Shown here one piece after another: positions 62,713 through 64,000 of a stretch of 64,000 nucleotides of DNA. Under the pieces are notes generated by a model. The model was not told where the DNA came from and searched no databases. It worked only from the letters and a program-made list of their open reading frames with translations. Both the position numbers and the translations under genes were made by a program. How positions within the stretch are numbered: the first letter of the stretch is position 1; each line of letters begins with the position of its first letter. Source of the DNA: CAHJXG01 sp964235485 (GTDB lineage Bacteria; Pseudomonadota; Alphaproteobacteria; Acetobacterales; Acetobacteraceae); assembly GCA_964235485.1 (NCBI GenBank), contig CAXSAZ010000010.1, forward strand, positions 62,001-126,000. The letters run 5' to 3'.

Positions 62713-63437
62713 CGCCGGGCCGCGTAGTAGGCCAGGCCCACCCATTCGTGTACGGCAAAGAAGCTGCCGAGCCAGGCGGACGGCCTCGGCAGGAACGCGC
62801 TGGCCCGGAGCTGCGGCCAGGAGTCCGGGCGGACCGGCGCCGGCACCGCGTCGATGCCGACCCGCCGGAACGCCAGCAGCGAGCGCCGCATGTGCCAAGC
62901 GTGCGTCACCAGATACACGCGGCTGACGCCCGCGGCTTTGAGCATGGGCGCGCTGTACTCGGCGTTCTCCCAGGTCGTGGGCGACGCCGCCTCCGTCCAG
63001 CGGACGGGGACGTTGAAATCGGCCGTCATGCTTTCGGCCATCAGCGCGCCGACGGTCAGCGGCAAGTCATCGACGACCCCACCCGTGACCAGGACCGGCA
63101 GGCCGGTCTGCCGATGCAGGGCCGCCCCCGCGCGCACCCGCTCCAGGCTGAGGCTGCCCAGGGTGGCGCCGGGCGGGTCGGCCAGGCGGTCCACGTCGCC
63201 GCCCAGCACGACGATGGCTCCGGGCGGCGGCCCGGCGGGCGCCGTGGGCGGCACGCCGAGCGAGGCGAGCAGCGCCATGGACACGACGGGCAAGGACAGC
63301 AAAACCAGCGCCGAAAGGGCGAGCAGCGCCAAGACGCGCCCCGCCCGGCCCCGAAGCAGCAGCAGCGCCAGCAACGCCGCAAGCGCCAGGCTCGCCGGCG
63401 GCAGCGCCAGCGCGGAAAAAACCGTGTTGAGCGTCAA
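62709..63437 (-). CDS. YdcF/ElyC-like DUF218 membrane protein
   Basis: A 242-residue protein with two N-terminal spans (residues 10-30 and 35-55), then DUF218: GAIVVLGGDVDRLAD, RTQTG-like LHRQTGLPVLVTGG, ESMTADF (conserved E), TTWENAEYSAPML and VTHAWHMRRSLLAFRRVG. This longer two-span form is the type often found next to exopolysaccharide genes. It is co-transcribed with the CelD-like gene by overlap. Second DUF218 gene of the window. Confidence 0.88.
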   Translation of the reverse strand: MTLNTVFSALALPPASLALAALLALLLLRGRAGRVLALLALSALVLLSLPVVSMALLASLGVPPTAPAGPPPGAIVVLGGDVDRLADPPGATLGSLSLERVRAGAALHRQTGLPVLVTGGVVDDLPLTVGALMAESMTADFNVPVRWTEAASPTTWENAEYSAPMLKAAGVSRVYLVTHAWHMRRSLLAFRRVGIDAVPAPVRPDSWPQLRASAFLPRPSAWLGSFFAVHEWVGLAYYAARR

Positions 63438-63561
63438 AGCGACTCCGGGAGGCGGGCGCCCTGTCTGCCCGATTTCGCTGCATTGCGAAAGTTATAAACT
63501 ATGAAGTAAGAACTACTTTGGGTTGTGCGTCGCCGCGGCGTCCGCCTAGCCTTCTCGTGCC
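63438..63561. promoter_or_regulatory. Divergent region with AT-rich patch before the last gene
   Basis: A 124-base gap between divergent genes. Positions 63480-63525 are AT-rich (contains TTATAAACTATGAAG), a likely promoter core for one or both sides. No specific operator recognised. Confidence 0.35.
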
Positions 63562-64000
63562 ATGTCCGTTTGCCCGCCCCGGATCGTCCTGTCCCGCCCC
63601 AAGCTCGACGCCCCCGGCCTCCTCGCGTTGGGCGCGCGCTGGCGCACCCTGGAAGCCGTGGCCGACCCGTCCCCCTTCCAAACCTGGACCTGGATCGGTT
63701 GCGCCGCCGAGCGGTTCGCCGATCCGCTGCTGATCGAGGCGCATGACGCCGAAGGCCTCCTCGCCCTCGCTTTATGGAACCGGCGGCGCTCCTGGCTCGC
63801 GGGCAACAGCCTGTGGCTGCACGAAAGCGGCGACCCGGCGCTCGACGCGGTGTTCACCGAGCACAACGACCCCCTGCTCGCCCGGCGCGCGCCGGAGGGC
63901 GTGTTGCCCGCGATGCTGCGGGCGGCGCTGCGGCCGGGGGACGGCCGGGCGCCGCGCCTCGTGCTGTCCGGCGTCGGCGCGGCGACGCGGGGCGCGGCTT
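63562..64000 (+). CDS. CelD-like GNAT acyltransferase, N-terminal part (runs off the window)
   Basis: The frame starts ATG at 63562 (MSVCPPRIVLSRPKLD) and stays open to the window end, 146 codons. It contains PSPFQTWTWIGCAAERFADP and LLALALWNRRRSWLAGNSLWL, the N-terminal features of Acetyltransf_6/CelD-like proteins (the F-Q-T-W-x-W block). It is divergent from the YdcF-CelD-like pair, which suggests a second polysaccharide-modifying acyltransferase. The catalytic half is outside the window. Confidence 0.72.
   Translation, partial: MSVCPPRIVLSRPKLDAPGLLALGARWRTLEAVADPSPFQTWTWIGCAAERFADPLLIEAHDAEGLLALALWNRRRSWLAGNSLWLHESGDPALDAVFTEHNDPLLARRAPEGVLPAMLRAALRPGDGRAPRLVLSGVGAATRGAA

Overview
The window is about 64 kb of high-GC DNA, dense with genes and with many 1-8 base stop/start overlaps. 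Gene content points to an alphaproteobacterium, most likely of the Rhodospirillales/Acetobacterales. The markers are phaR with a polyhydroxybutyrate operon, the argH-lptM-lysA-TIGR02302 string, ftsEX divergent from an MJ0042 zinc-ribbon gene, a DUF2125 protein, and an XrtA (exosortase A)/PEP-CTERM exopolysaccharide locus. This placement is inferred from gene families only. I see no rRNA, phage, transposase or CRISPR array.

Region 1 (1-9877) is transport. An oligopeptide-type ABC operon (SBP, two permeases, two ATPases, the last cut by the window edge) lies next to a second minus-strand operon. That second operon pairs a nitrate/taurine-type fused double permease and ATPase with another DppA-like binding protein. 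The two binding proteins are clear paralogues. Between them, on the opposite strand, is a small coiled-coil gene built from 11-residue repeats.

Region 2 (9997-21772) starts with a membrane GGDEF/EAL protein whose GGDEF site is degenerate. It is divergent from a DUF3034 - exported truncated haemoglobin - cupredoxin operon. Then come a DnaJ-like chaperone, a TlpA thioredoxin, and argH-lptM-lysA-TIGR02302.

Region 3 (21786-36662) holds a DMT permease and the PHB genes (small PHA subunit, PhaC-like synthase, PhaA, PhaB, divergent PhaR). An XRE regulator follows, then the ftsE-ftsX-ydcF-plsC operon with a DUF2125 gene, an MJ0042 protein, GST, glyoxalase II, a methyltransferase and an active-looking diguanylate cyclase. 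A 151-bp AT-rich element with 12-13 bp inverted ends sits exactly at the shared CTAG of two stop codons (34396-34554) and looks like a MITE.

Region 4 (36790-64000) begins with a YgjP metallopeptidase. Then comes the XrtA locus: prsT-prsR-prsK and an initiating sugar-phosphate transferase on the minus strand, and divergently a tyrosine autokinase, outer-membrane barrel, ATPase, polysaccharide deacetylase, FemAB protein, glycosyltransferase and an exosortase A-EpsI fusion. After a 123-bp palindromic element with TAA repeats, the minus strand carries a nucleotidyltransferase-HAD fusion, a small membrane ORF, the chain-length determinant and the export lipoprotein. A tRNA-Val(CAC) follows, then a sugar epimerase, glmS, two acetyltransferase-like genes and a YdcF protein. 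Together these genes would make, polymerise, export and modify an exopolysaccharide and sort PEP-CTERM proteins. No PEP-CTERM substrate is visible in the window.
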